DNA of 64,000 bases, taken from Rathayibacter oskolensis. GTDB taxonomy: Bacteria; Actinomycetota; Actinomycetes; Actinomycetales; Microbacteriaceae. Numbering within the stretch: position 1 is the stretch's first letter; every line of letters starts with the position of its first letter. Made by a program: the position numbers and the translations under genes. The notes under the pieces were generated by a model. That model worked only from the letters and a program-made list of their open reading frames with translations. It ran no database searches and had not been told where the DNA came from. Location: assembly GCF_900177245.1 (NCBI RefSeq), contig NZ_FXBM01000003.1, forward strand, positions 310,001 through 374,000. Direction: 5' to 3'. Below, piece after piece: positions 34,140-41,268 of this stretch.

Positions 34140-34161
34140 CGCTCCCGAGCCCCTCGGAGCG
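34140..34161 (+). terminator. Possible terminator hairpin downstream of ubiA
   Basis: CGCTCCCGAG pairs with CTCGGAGCG (one bulged C) across a 3-base loop. No T-run follows. It is placed between the ubiA-like gene and the small gene at 34287. The remaining gap holds nothing clear. Confidence 0.35.
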
Positions 34162-34286
34162 ATCGGTAACGTCTCTCGGACCTGGAACGCCGCACGAGGC
34201 TCCCCCGATCCTCCTCCCCTTCTCCTCGCCGCCGCTCGAGTCCCCCCGCTCGCCGCGCGGCGCCACGCCTATCGAGTCGAGCCCCC

Positions 34287-34526
34287 ATGCCCCCCGAGGA
34301 CCCGAACGACTCGGCCCAGGTGCTCCGCGAGCTGATCGCGGCGTTCGCCGATCCCGGATCCGCCGAGCCGCACCTGGTCGCCCAGGTGCTCGCCGACGCC
34401 CGTGCGCTGCTGGGCGCCGACGCGATCGAGTCGCCCGAGCGCCCGCGCATGCCGACGCTGCTGTTCCCGCGCTCCGCTGTCGCCGGCGAGCCCGACGAGC
34501 CGCCCGTGCCGCCGGCCGCCCTCTGA
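34287..34526 (+). CDS. Small hypothetical protein
   Basis: A 79-residue, mostly acidic protein. It begins MPPEDPNDSAQVLRELIAAF and has a helical first half and a Pro-rich end (EPDEPPVPPAAL). I do not recognise a family. Codon bias is that of a real gene, but the ribosome site is weak (GAGTCGAGC). No signal peptide or membrane segment is seen. Confidence 0.55.
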   Translation: MPPEDPNDSAQVLRELIAAFADPGSAEPHLVAQVLADARALLGADAIESPERPRMPTLLFPRSAVAGEPDEPPVPPAAL

Positions 34527-34651
34527 CCCGCTGAGGGGAGCCGGAAGTCAAGGCCCTGCGTCCTCGGTCTTAGCGGCGTCTACAGTTCAGCCATCGGGAC
34601 GGAGCCGTTCGGGTCGGCTCCGTCCCGGTCTTCTCCGGCGCGAGCTGTCGT

Positions 34652-34714
34652 GCCTCCGACGCGAGCGGTCACGCCTCCGGATCGAGAGGTCACGCCTCCG
34701 GAGCGCGTGGTCAC
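34652..34714. repeat. Three 21-bp tandem repeats reaching the antiporter stop codon
   Basis: Units begin GCCTCCG and end GGTCAC at 34652, 34673 and 34694; a fourth degenerate unit precedes them. The last unit overlaps the stop codon of the antiporter gene on the other strand (34711-34713). Confidence 0.75.
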
Positions 34715-36432
34715 GACGTGGTGCCTCGGCGCAGCCGCAGGCGCGTCTCCTCCAGGTCGAGCATCGACTGCGCCTGCGCGAGGATGCGCTGCGGGTAGGC
34801 CCGGCGCGAGCGCGCGTCGAGCAGCGCCTCCCGCTCGGCGCTGACGACCGCGAGCCGCAGCGCGCGGTAGAGCCGGTGCGGAGTGTCGGCGACGTCGCGC
34901 CGAGCGCCTCGCGCCCGCTCCCAGGCGGCCTCGGAGCGCAGGAACGAGGACTGCCGCACCCGCTCGAGCACGTCCGGGTCCACCTCCTCGACGCCCTCGA
35001 CCACGTCGCCGGGACGCTCCAGCACCGAGAGGCCCTTCTCGGTGATCTCGTCGAGCAGGCCCGCGAGCTCGCGCTGGTCCTCGGGCACATCGACTCCCCG
35101 GATGCCCGTGACGCGGATCAGAAGCGGGAGGGTGCCGCCCTGCACGAGCAGCGTCGTCACCGCCACCGTGAAGGCGATCAGCACGAGCTGGGGGCGGTAG
35201 GGGATGTCCTCGGGGAGCGACTGAGCGGCCGCGAGCGTCACGACTCCGCGCATCCCCGACCAGCCGAGCACCAGACCGCCGCGCCAGCCGAGGTCGTTGC
35301 GGCTGAAGTGGCGGTAGTCGGCCCGGCGCAGCTGGTAGCGCTCGCGCGCCTTGCGCCGCTTCTCGCGCGGGAGTCGCACGCCTCCCGTCGACTCGAGCAG
35401 CTCCTTCTGCTGCCGTGCCCGCCGCTCGGCGCGCCGGGTCTGCCAGCGCTCGCCGAGCAGCACCGGTCCGACCCAGGCGAAGCGCACGACGACCAGCCCG
35501 ACCGTGGCGATCAGCCCGATGCCGACCGCGGCCGGGACGCTGAGGGCGGCGCTGTCCGCGTCCTCGATCAGTCCGCGGATCTCGAGCCCGATCAGGAGGA
35601 ACACGCCGTTCTCGAGCAGGAACTGGACGGTGCGCCAGTTGATGCGGTCGTTGACGCGCGACTGCGCGGTGAAGGCGCGCGAGGAGGCGTGGCCGGTGTG
35701 CAGGCCGGCCACGACGACCGCGAGGACGCCCGAGGCGCCCAGGCTCTCGGCCGGGATGAACGCGACGAACGGGACGATGAACGAGATGACGGTGTTGAGC
35801 ACCGGATCCTCGAGGCGCGACCGCACGAACACCGTGACGATGCTGGCGACCAGGCCGACCGCCACGGCGACCGCCACCGCCGACAGGAAGTCGCCGACCG
35901 CCGCCCAGGGCGTGGCCAGCGTGCCGGCCGCGGCGGCGAGGGCCGAGCGCAGCAGCACCAGAGCGGTCGCGTCGTTGATCAGGCCCTCGCCCTCGAGAAG
36001 GGTCAGCAGGCGCGGCGGGAGGCCGAGCCTGCGACCGACCGAGGTGGCGGCCACGGCGTCCGGCGGACTGATGATCGCGCCGACGGCGATGGCCAGCGGA
36101 AGGCCGAGATCGGGCAGCAGGAGGAACAGGAGCGCGCCGGCCCCCGCCGCCGAGATCAGCACGAGGACCACCGAGAGCCCGGTGATCGTGGCGAGGTTTC
36201 GCCGGAAGTCGATGAAGGGCGTGCTGATCGCCGCGGCGTAGAGCAGGGGAGGCAGCACGCCGTCGAGCACCCACTCGTGCGGCACGACCACCTCGGGCAC
36301 GCCCGGGAGGAACGAGAGCCCCACCCCGGCCAGGACGAGCGCGATCGGCGCGGCGACCCCGAGCCGACGGGCGAAGACGGCGACGGCCACGAGGACCGAG
36401 ACGGCGACGATCGCCGCGATGCCGAGCTCCAT
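34711..36432 (-). CDS. Na+/H+ antiporter, CPA1 (NhaP-like) family
   Basis: A monovalent cation/proton antiporter of the cell membrane, 573 residues. About 12 helices fill residues 1-420, with the family core AVGAIISPPDAVAATSVGRRLG near 116-137 and EGLINDATALVLLRSAL near 148-164 (the ND pair binds the ion). A charged loop lies at about 310-370. A hydrophilic C-terminal tail (about 450-573) is likely regulatory. The ATG start at 36432 has no overlap. The 245 bases upstream hold no other gene. Confidence 0.88.
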   Translation of the reverse strand: MELGIAAIVAVSVLVAVAVFARRLGVAAPIALVLAGVGLSFLPGVPEVVVPHEWVLDGVLPPLLYAAAISTPFIDFRRNLATITGLSVVLVLISAAGAGALLFLLLPDLGLPLAIAVGAIISPPDAVAATSVGRRLGLPPRLLTLLEGEGLINDATALVLLRSALAAAAGTLATPWAAVGDFLSAVAVAVAVGLVASIVTVFVRSRLEDPVLNTVISFIVPFVAFIPAESLGASGVLAVVVAGLHTGHASSRAFTAQSRVNDRINWRTVQFLLENGVFLLIGLEIRGLIEDADSAALSVPAAVGIGLIATVGLVVVRFAWVGPVLLGERWQTRRAERRARQQKELLESTGGVRLPREKRRKARERYQLRRADYRHFSRNDLGWRGGLVLGWSGMRGVVTLAAAQSLPEDIPYRPQLVLIAFTVAVTTLLVQGGTLPLLIRVTGIRGVDVPEDQRELAGLLDEITEKGLSVLERPGDVVEGVEEVDPDVLERVRQSSFLRSEAAWERARGARRDVADTPHRLYRALRLAVVSAEREALLDARSRRAYPQRILAQAQSMLDLEETRLRLRRGTTS

Positions 36433-36677
36433 CAGCGGGGCACGGCGGAGTCGGCGGCGCGGTCGTGCATCGGCTGTCTCGTCTCTGGGTCGCGGCGTCC
36501 CGCCCGCTCGCGCCCGTGGGGGCGGTGGGGACCGGCGCGGGGCGCGCTCCGGGAGCCTCCGACGAGTCTGCGCGCGCCGGGGCGGGCCCCGGCAGGGGGT
36601 TGTGCCGGGCGCGGCACCGGCCGACAGGGGGCGCTCGCCGGGGCGAGGCCGCGCTCCGCCGGCCGATGACGCGCCGA

Positions 36678-36971
36678 CTACCGCCGGTCGAGGACGCGGA
36701 CGAGACCGACGAGCAGGGCGATCGCGCCGAGCGCGGCGATGCCGAGCGCTGCTCCGGCGCCCTGCCCGAGCTCGGCGACGCGCTCAAGGATCCCGGCGCG
36801 GAGTCCGGGGTCGGCGCTGAAGGCCAGCAGCAGCACCGAGACCGCGGCGACCACGAGGCCCCAGACGATCGCGCCGGCGCGGATCCGCGGACGGCGGACA
36901 CCGGGAGCGGCGGTCACCGGCTCGTGGGGTGTGGTGGGCGAGGGAGACGTGGTCGTGGGTTCCGTGGTCAT
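36678..36971 (-). CDS. Small membrane protein of unknown function, coupled to the PspC gene
   Basis: A 97-residue protein. It has a Thr/Pro-rich cytoplasmic N-terminus (MTTEPTTTSPSPTTPHEPV), one helix near 32-52 and another near 72-92. Its ATG overlaps the stop of the upstream PspC-domain gene (ATGA), so the two are made together. I do not recognise the family; it could be a membrane partner of the PspC protein. Confidence 0.7.
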   Translation of the reverse strand: MTTEPTTTSPSPTTPHEPVTAAPGVRRPRIRAGAIVWGLVVAAVSVLLLAFSADPGLRAGILERVAELGQGAGAALGIAALGAIALLVGLVRVLDRR

Positions 36972-38602
36972 CGTGCGGCCTCCGTCGGCTCGGTCGTGGT
37001 CGGGGTGGTGCTTCCGGTGTCGGTTCCCGTCGTGGGAGCCGTGCCGTCGGTTCCCGTCGTGGTCCCGCTCGTGGCGACGCCCGTCTCGTCGAGCACGGTG
37101 ATCGATCCGCGACCCTGCTCGATCCGGACGACGAAGGGCTCCGCCTCCGGATCGCCGAAGGTCTGAGTCCAGTGCCACCGGCCGTCGGCGTAGCGGAGGT
37201 CCTCCGGCTCGGTCTGCCGGTACTCGTCGCCGACGAGCGTCGTGAGCCAGACGTTCGCGTCGGAGGACGACGCTTCGAGGCGGACCGCCGAGCCGGCGAC
37301 CACGGACACCGTTCCCGCCCCCTGCCACAGGTCGATGACTCCGCCGTCGTTGCCGAGCGCGGGATCGACGACGATCGAGAGGTCGCCGGTCAGGTTGGCG
37401 TAGCGGCCGGGCGCGATGTTCGAGAGCCCTGAGACGCCGAAGCTGCTCACCAGCTCGCGATCCGGAGGCAGCAGCGCCGCCGTCCCGGCCGTCACCACCG
37501 CGACGAGCGAGGCCAGCACGAGGAGGACCGCGCGTCGGCGCAGGAACCCCGCGGTCACGATCGCCAGGGCGAGCACCAGCGCCGCGGAGGCGAACCCGGC
37601 GACCGTCGCGGTCGTCCCCGAGGCCGTCAGAGACACGAGCGCTCCCACCAGCGTGGCCGCGCCGAGGACGAGCAGCGTCGCGCCGAACCCGAGGCGGGGG
37701 TTGGCGGCCCGCCGGATCCGCTGCCGCTCCAGGCGCGCCGCAGTGGCGGCCGCGGCCCTCAGGCGGGACTCCTCGGCCCGCTCCCTCGCGGTCTCGCGGG
37801 CCGTCGCCGCCTGCTGGGCGCGGAAAGCCTCCCGCTCGGTCTTCCACTCCTCCTGCCGCTCGCGCCAGGCGGCGACGTCCTCAGGAGACTCGGGTCGGGC
37901 GTCCGTCGGCCGCGTCGGGAAGGGCACGCTCTCGGGCCGCCCGTCGGTCGTGGCCGGCACCTGCTCCGGCTCCGCCGCTCCGTCCGCGCGCCCCGAGCGG
38001 CGCACGATCCAGACGACGAAGGCGATGATCAGGCCGACCACCACCGCGGTCCACAGGCCTCGACCCGCGGCGGGCGCCCACGGCGTCGCGCCGGTGTAGG
38101 CGCCGCCGAGCGACCAGAAGCCCTGCGCCACCGGGAGGAGGGAGGCCAGCACCAGCACGCCGATCGCGGCGTGCACCCGGTCGAGCTCCCCGCGGGCGAG
38201 CCGCGCGATCGGCAGGGCGTCGTCCTCGTCGGGGAGGAGCAGCCAGGCCGCCGCATAGAAGAGGAACGCCGGGCCGCCGAGCACGGCGACGACGACGAAG
38301 ACGCCGCGGACGATCAGCGGATCGATGCCGAGGCGCTCGGCGATCCCGGCGCAGACGCCGCCGATCCAGCCGGGACGGCGCGGGAGATCGAGGGCGCGCA
38401 GCCACAGGAAGAAGCGGTTCTCGGCGGCGGCGGGGTCGGGCCCGGGCCCGGGATCCCCGTTGCCGGGCGGCGGACCGTCCGCGCCTCCCCCCTCCGCTCC
38501 TGCGGGATCGCTCGCGGTCGTCGTCGCCGCCTCCGGAGTCGTGCGGGCGGCCGTGCCCTCGTCCGGCCCGCCGCTCGGCGGGGTGGTGCTCGCTGCTGTC
38601 AT
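36968..38602 (-). CDS. PspC-domain membrane protein
   Basis: The 544-residue protein has a disordered Pro/Gly-rich N-terminus and then a PspC domain near 62-125 (LPRRPGWIGGVCAGIAERLG, IVRGVFVVVAVLGGPAFLFYAAAWLLLP). A charged coiled-coil-like stretch rich in Arg and Glu follows at about 235-300, then several helices and a C-terminal outer domain (about 395-520). It is divergent from a PspC-containing histidine kinase, an arrangement seen in actinobacterial envelope-stress systems. The role as a stress-sensing partner is inference. Confidence 0.85.
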   Translation of the reverse strand: MTAASTTPPSGGPDEGTAARTTPEAATTTASDPAGAEGGGADGPPPGNGDPGPGPDPAAAENRFFLWLRALDLPRRPGWIGGVCAGIAERLGIDPLIVRGVFVVVAVLGGPAFLFYAAAWLLLPDEDDALPIARLARGELDRVHAAIGVLVLASLLPVAQGFWSLGGAYTGATPWAPAAGRGLWTAVVVGLIIAFVVWIVRRSGRADGAAEPEQVPATTDGRPESVPFPTRPTDARPESPEDVAAWRERQEEWKTEREAFRAQQAATARETARERAEESRLRAAAATAARLERQRIRRAANPRLGFGATLLVLGAATLVGALVSLTASGTTATVAGFASAALVLALAIVTAGFLRRRAVLLVLASLVAVVTAGTAALLPPDRELVSSFGVSGLSNIAPGRYANLTGDLSIVVDPALGNDGGVIDLWQGAGTVSVVAGSAVRLEASSSDANVWLTTLVGDEYRQTEPEDLRYADGRWHWTQTFGDPEAEPFVVRIEQGRGSITVLDETGVATSGTTTGTDGTAPTTGTDTGSTTPTTTEPTEAAR

Positions 38603-38706
38603 GCCACGAGTGTCCCGTGCGGCTCGAGCGCCGGACCATCGGGGGATCCCCTGACCCGACCCCGACCGGACCCCCGAGACGAGCGTCGACCTGTTTGGAT
38701 GCAGGG

Positions 38707-39897
38707 GTGAGCATCCCCACCGTCACCAGCGCCGCGGTCAGGCCGCCGCTGCGCCGACCCCGCTCGGTGGTCCTCGGCGGGGTGAGCGCCGCGCTGGCCG
38801 AGCACCTCGGCCGCGGGGCGCGGTCGGTGCGGCTCCTCTTCCTCGCCGCCACCCTGCTCGGCGGAGGCGGCGCGCTCTTCTACCTGTGGCTGTGGGCGCT
38901 CGTGCCGCTCGCCGACCCCGGCGACGGCGAGCCCGGCGTGCGGCGCTCGGTGCCCGTCGCCGCAGTGCTCGCCGCGGGCGCCGGAGTCGCCGCGGTCGCG
39001 GTCCTCGTCGCGCTCGGCGGCGGGGACGACACCGATGCCACCCGTGCGCTCGCCGCCGTCGCGGCGCTGTCGGGAGGCGCCGTCGGCTGGAGTCTCGGCC
39101 CCGACCGCACCGACCCGTCGCGATCCGCGCGCGCCTCCGCGACGGTGCGGCTCCTCTCCTGCGCCGTGCTGGTCGTCGCGGGCGCCGCCGTGCTCGCCGC
39201 TCGCCCGAGCGCGATCAACGCCGTGCTCGCCGTCGGCGTGCTGCTGGTGGCGGCCGGGGTGCTCGCGGCGCCGCGGGTCGTTCGGCTGTGGACGGAGCTG
39301 ATGGGGGAGCGGGCCGCGCGCGTGCGCGAGGAGCAGCGCGCCGAGATCGCCGCCCACCTGCACGACTCGGTGCTGCAGACCCTGGCCCTGATCCAGAACC
39401 GCGCCGGCGCCTCGAGCGAGGTCGCGCGCATCGCCAGGGCCCAGGAGCGGGAGCTGCGCGACTGGCTCTTCGAGCGCGACGTCCCCGTCGCCGACGACCT
39501 GGCCGCCGAGATCCGCGCGACCGCCGCCGCCATCGAGCTCGACTACCCGGTGCAGCTCGAGGTCGTCGCGGTGGGCGCGCCGGTGCCGGGTGCCGCGTCG
39601 CTGCTCGGCACCGCCTCCCTCTCGGGCGCGACCCGCGAGGCGATGCTCAATGCGGCTCGGCACGCCGGCGGGGCGGTGTCGGTCTACCTCGAGTCCTCGG
39701 TCGACGGCGTCGACGTCTTCGTCCGCGATCGCGGCCCCGGAGTCGACCTCGACGCCCTCCCCGGCGACCGGCTGGGCATCCGGGAGTCGATCATCGGGCG
39801 GATGGCGCGCGCCGGCGGCAGCGCGACCGTGGGCCCCGGAGCCGGGGGCACGGGCACCGAGGTGCACCTCCGGCTTCCCGCGGAGGTCGCCCGATGA
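38707..39897 (+). CDS. PspC-domain sensor histidine kinase (NarL-type)
   Basis: A 396-residue membrane kinase. A PspC module lies at about 17-70 (RPRSVVLGGVSAALAEHLG..ARSVRLLFL), four more helices run to about 195, then a dimerisation/phosphoacceptor domain EIAAHLHDSVLQTLALIQ with His219. A HATPase domain ends with DRLGIRESIIGRMARAGGSA. The GTG start at 38707 lies shortly after a TTTGGAT -10-like patch, so the message may be nearly leaderless. The stop overlaps the regulator start. It probably senses membrane stress together with the divergent PspC protein. Confidence 0.88.
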   Translation: MSIPTVTSAAVRPPLRRPRSVVLGGVSAALAEHLGRGARSVRLLFLAATLLGGGGALFYLWLWALVPLADPGDGEPGVRRSVPVAAVLAAGAGVAAVAVLVALGGGDDTDATRALAAVAALSGGAVGWSLGPDRTDPSRSARASATVRLLSCAVLVVAGAAVLAARPSAINAVLAVGVLLVAAGVLAAPRVVRLWTELMGERAARVREEQRAEIAAHLHDSVLQTLALIQNRAGASSEVARIARAQERELRDWLFERDVPVADDLAAEIRATAAAIELDYPVQLEVVAVGAPVPGAASLLGTASLSGATREAMLNAARHAGGAVSVYLESSVDGVDVFVRDRGPGVDLDALPGDRLGIRESIIGRMARAGGSATVGPGAGGTGTEVHLRLPAEVAR

Positions 39898-40541
39898 CCC
39901 GCGTGGTGCTGGTCGACGACCACTCGATCTTCCGCTCGGAGCTGCGCGCCGTCCTCGCCCCCGAGCTCGACGTGCTGGGCGAAGCGGCCGACGTGGACGA
40001 GGCCGTCGAGCTGGTCGCGGCGGTGCGTCCCGATGTCGTCCTGCTCGATGTGCACCTCCCGGGCGGTGCGGGCGGAGGCGGCGCCGAGGTGCTGCGGCGC
40101 AGCGCCCCGCTCCTCGAGTCGGTGCGGTTCCTGGCGCTGAGCGTGTCGGACGCGGCGGAGGACGTCGTCGGCGTGATCCGCGCGGGTGCCCGCGGCTACA
40201 TCACCAAGGCGAGCTCGGGGGCCGAGGTGAGTCGCGCCGTGCTCGCCGTCGCAGGCGGCGACGCGGTGTTCTCTCCGCGCCTGGCGGGCTTCGTGCTCGA
40301 CGCGTTCGGGGCGCTGGCCGGCGAGCAGGCGGAGTCGGTGGACGAGCTCGACCGGCTGTCCGCCCGCGAGCGCGAGGTCATGCGGCTGATCGCGCGCGGC
40401 TACGCCTACAAGGAGGCGGCGGCCGAGCTGTTCATCTCGATCAAGACGGTCGAGTCGCACGTGTCGGCGGTGCTGCGCAAGCTGCAGCTCTCGTCGCGCT
40501 ACGAGCTGACGGCGTGGGCGTCGGCGCGACGCCTGCTCTGA
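39894..40541 (+). CDS. Response regulator, NarL/LuxR type, partner of the PspC kinase
   Basis: A 215-residue regulator. The receiver domain has VDDHSIF near 7-13 and the phosphoacceptor Asp52 in VVLLDVHLP. The LuxR helix-turn-helix is at about 148-205 (LSAREREVMRLIARGYAYKE, KTVESHVSAVLRKLQL). The ATG overlaps the kinase stop (ATGA), so the two form a cognate pair. Likely targets are its own operon and the divergent PspC genes (inference). Confidence 0.92.
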   Translation: MTRVVLVDDHSIFRSELRAVLAPELDVLGEAADVDEAVELVAAVRPDVVLLDVHLPGGAGGGGAEVLRRSAPLLESVRFLALSVSDAAEDVVGVIRAGARGYITKASSGAEVSRAVLAVAGGDAVFSPRLAGFVLDAFGALAGEQAESVDELDRLSAREREVMRLIARGYAYKEAAAELFISIKTVESHVSAVLRKLQLSSRYELTAWASARRLL

Positions 40542-40641
40542 GTAGGCGCGTGCTTGGGACGGCTTGCGTCCGATTCGCAGGACCTCGCAGACGGAAGACG
40601 CCTTCCGCCGCATGCCGGGGTGCCGGAGGCGGCGCATCACC

Positions 40642-40668
40642 TGCAGATCGCACACGACCCCCCCCCCC
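40642..40668. repeat. Single 19-bp repeat unit beside an 11-C tract
   Basis: The sequence TGCAGATCGCACACGACCC at 40642-40660 matches the 19-bp repeat unit found in arrays at 60168-60437 and 61698-61773 (inverted sense). It runs into an uninterrupted tract of 11 C at 40658-40668. Long C tracts are prone to slippage and sequencing error. Confidence 0.55.
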
Positions 40669-40681
40669 GCAGATCGGTCGC

Positions 40682-41203
40682 CTAGAACGACACGAGCGGC
40701 AGCAGCGGCAGCACCGCGACCGCGGCCAGGGCGCCGAGCACCGCGCCCGCGAGCACGTCGGTCGGGAAGTGCATCCCGAGCGCGAGCCGCGACAGCAGCA
40801 TCGCGGCGACCAGCACGACCGCGAGCGGCCAGAGCGCCGGCAGCATCACCGCGAACACGATCGCCGCGGCGGTCGTCGACGAGGCGTGGGAGCTCGGGAA
40901 GCTGAGCTTGCTGGGTGCCGTGCCGCGCACCTCCACCCCCTCGCCGAGCGGGCGCGGACGGCGCACGATGCGCTTGACGACGATCGACAGCCCGTGTGCG
41001 ACGACGATCGCGACGTCGCACAGCGCCCACGCCCAGAAGCGCGCGGGATCGACGATCGCCCCGACGACACCGAGGATCAGCCAGCCCGCCGCGTGCTCGC
41101 CGACGAGGCTGAGCACCCGCGCCACGGGGAGGAGGGGGCGGGTCAGCGGCGCTCGCTGCACAGCGACGATGAGCGCTGATTCGCGGCTCCGGAGGGTCGA
41201 CAT
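40682..41203 (-). CDS. PAP2-family phosphatase, resembles the decaprenylphosphoryl-phosphoribose phosphatase
   Basis: A 173-residue membrane phosphatase with the three PAP2 motifs: KRIVRRPRP near 77-85, PSSHAS near 105-110 and SRLALGMHFPTDVLAG near 140-155. Mycobacterial Rv3807c, proposed to dephosphorylate decaprenylphosphoryl-phosphoribose, has the same size and an LSxxGEHAxGWL N-terminal region, which this protein also shows (LSLVGEHAAGWL). It could supply the missing step between the ubiA-like and dprE1-like enzymes 7-8 kb away. The substrate is inference. ATG at 41203 is chosen by length and homology. Confidence 0.75.
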   Translation of the reverse strand: MSTLRSRESALIVAVQRAPLTRPLLPVARVLSLVGEHAAGWLILGVVGAIVDPARFWAWALCDVAIVVAHGLSIVVKRIVRRPRPLGEGVEVRGTAPSKLSFPSSHASSTTAAAIVFAVMLPALWPLAVVLVAAMLLSRLALGMHFPTDVLAGAVLGALAAVAVLPLLPLVSF

Positions 41204-41268
41204 CGCGATCAACCTAGTGCACCCGGAGGTGGTCGGGGGGCGGCGAGCAGAGGCCCGCCGCCCCCCGA

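Noticed and set aside
34580-36901. 773-residue minus-strand frame overlapping the antiporter gene
   Set aside because: Arg-rich shadow; the antiporter frame has clear membrane helices and family motifs.
40658-40668. 11-C tract as a phase-variation switch
   Set aside because: It lies between convergent gene ends, not in a promoter or coding frame, so a switching role is unlikely.
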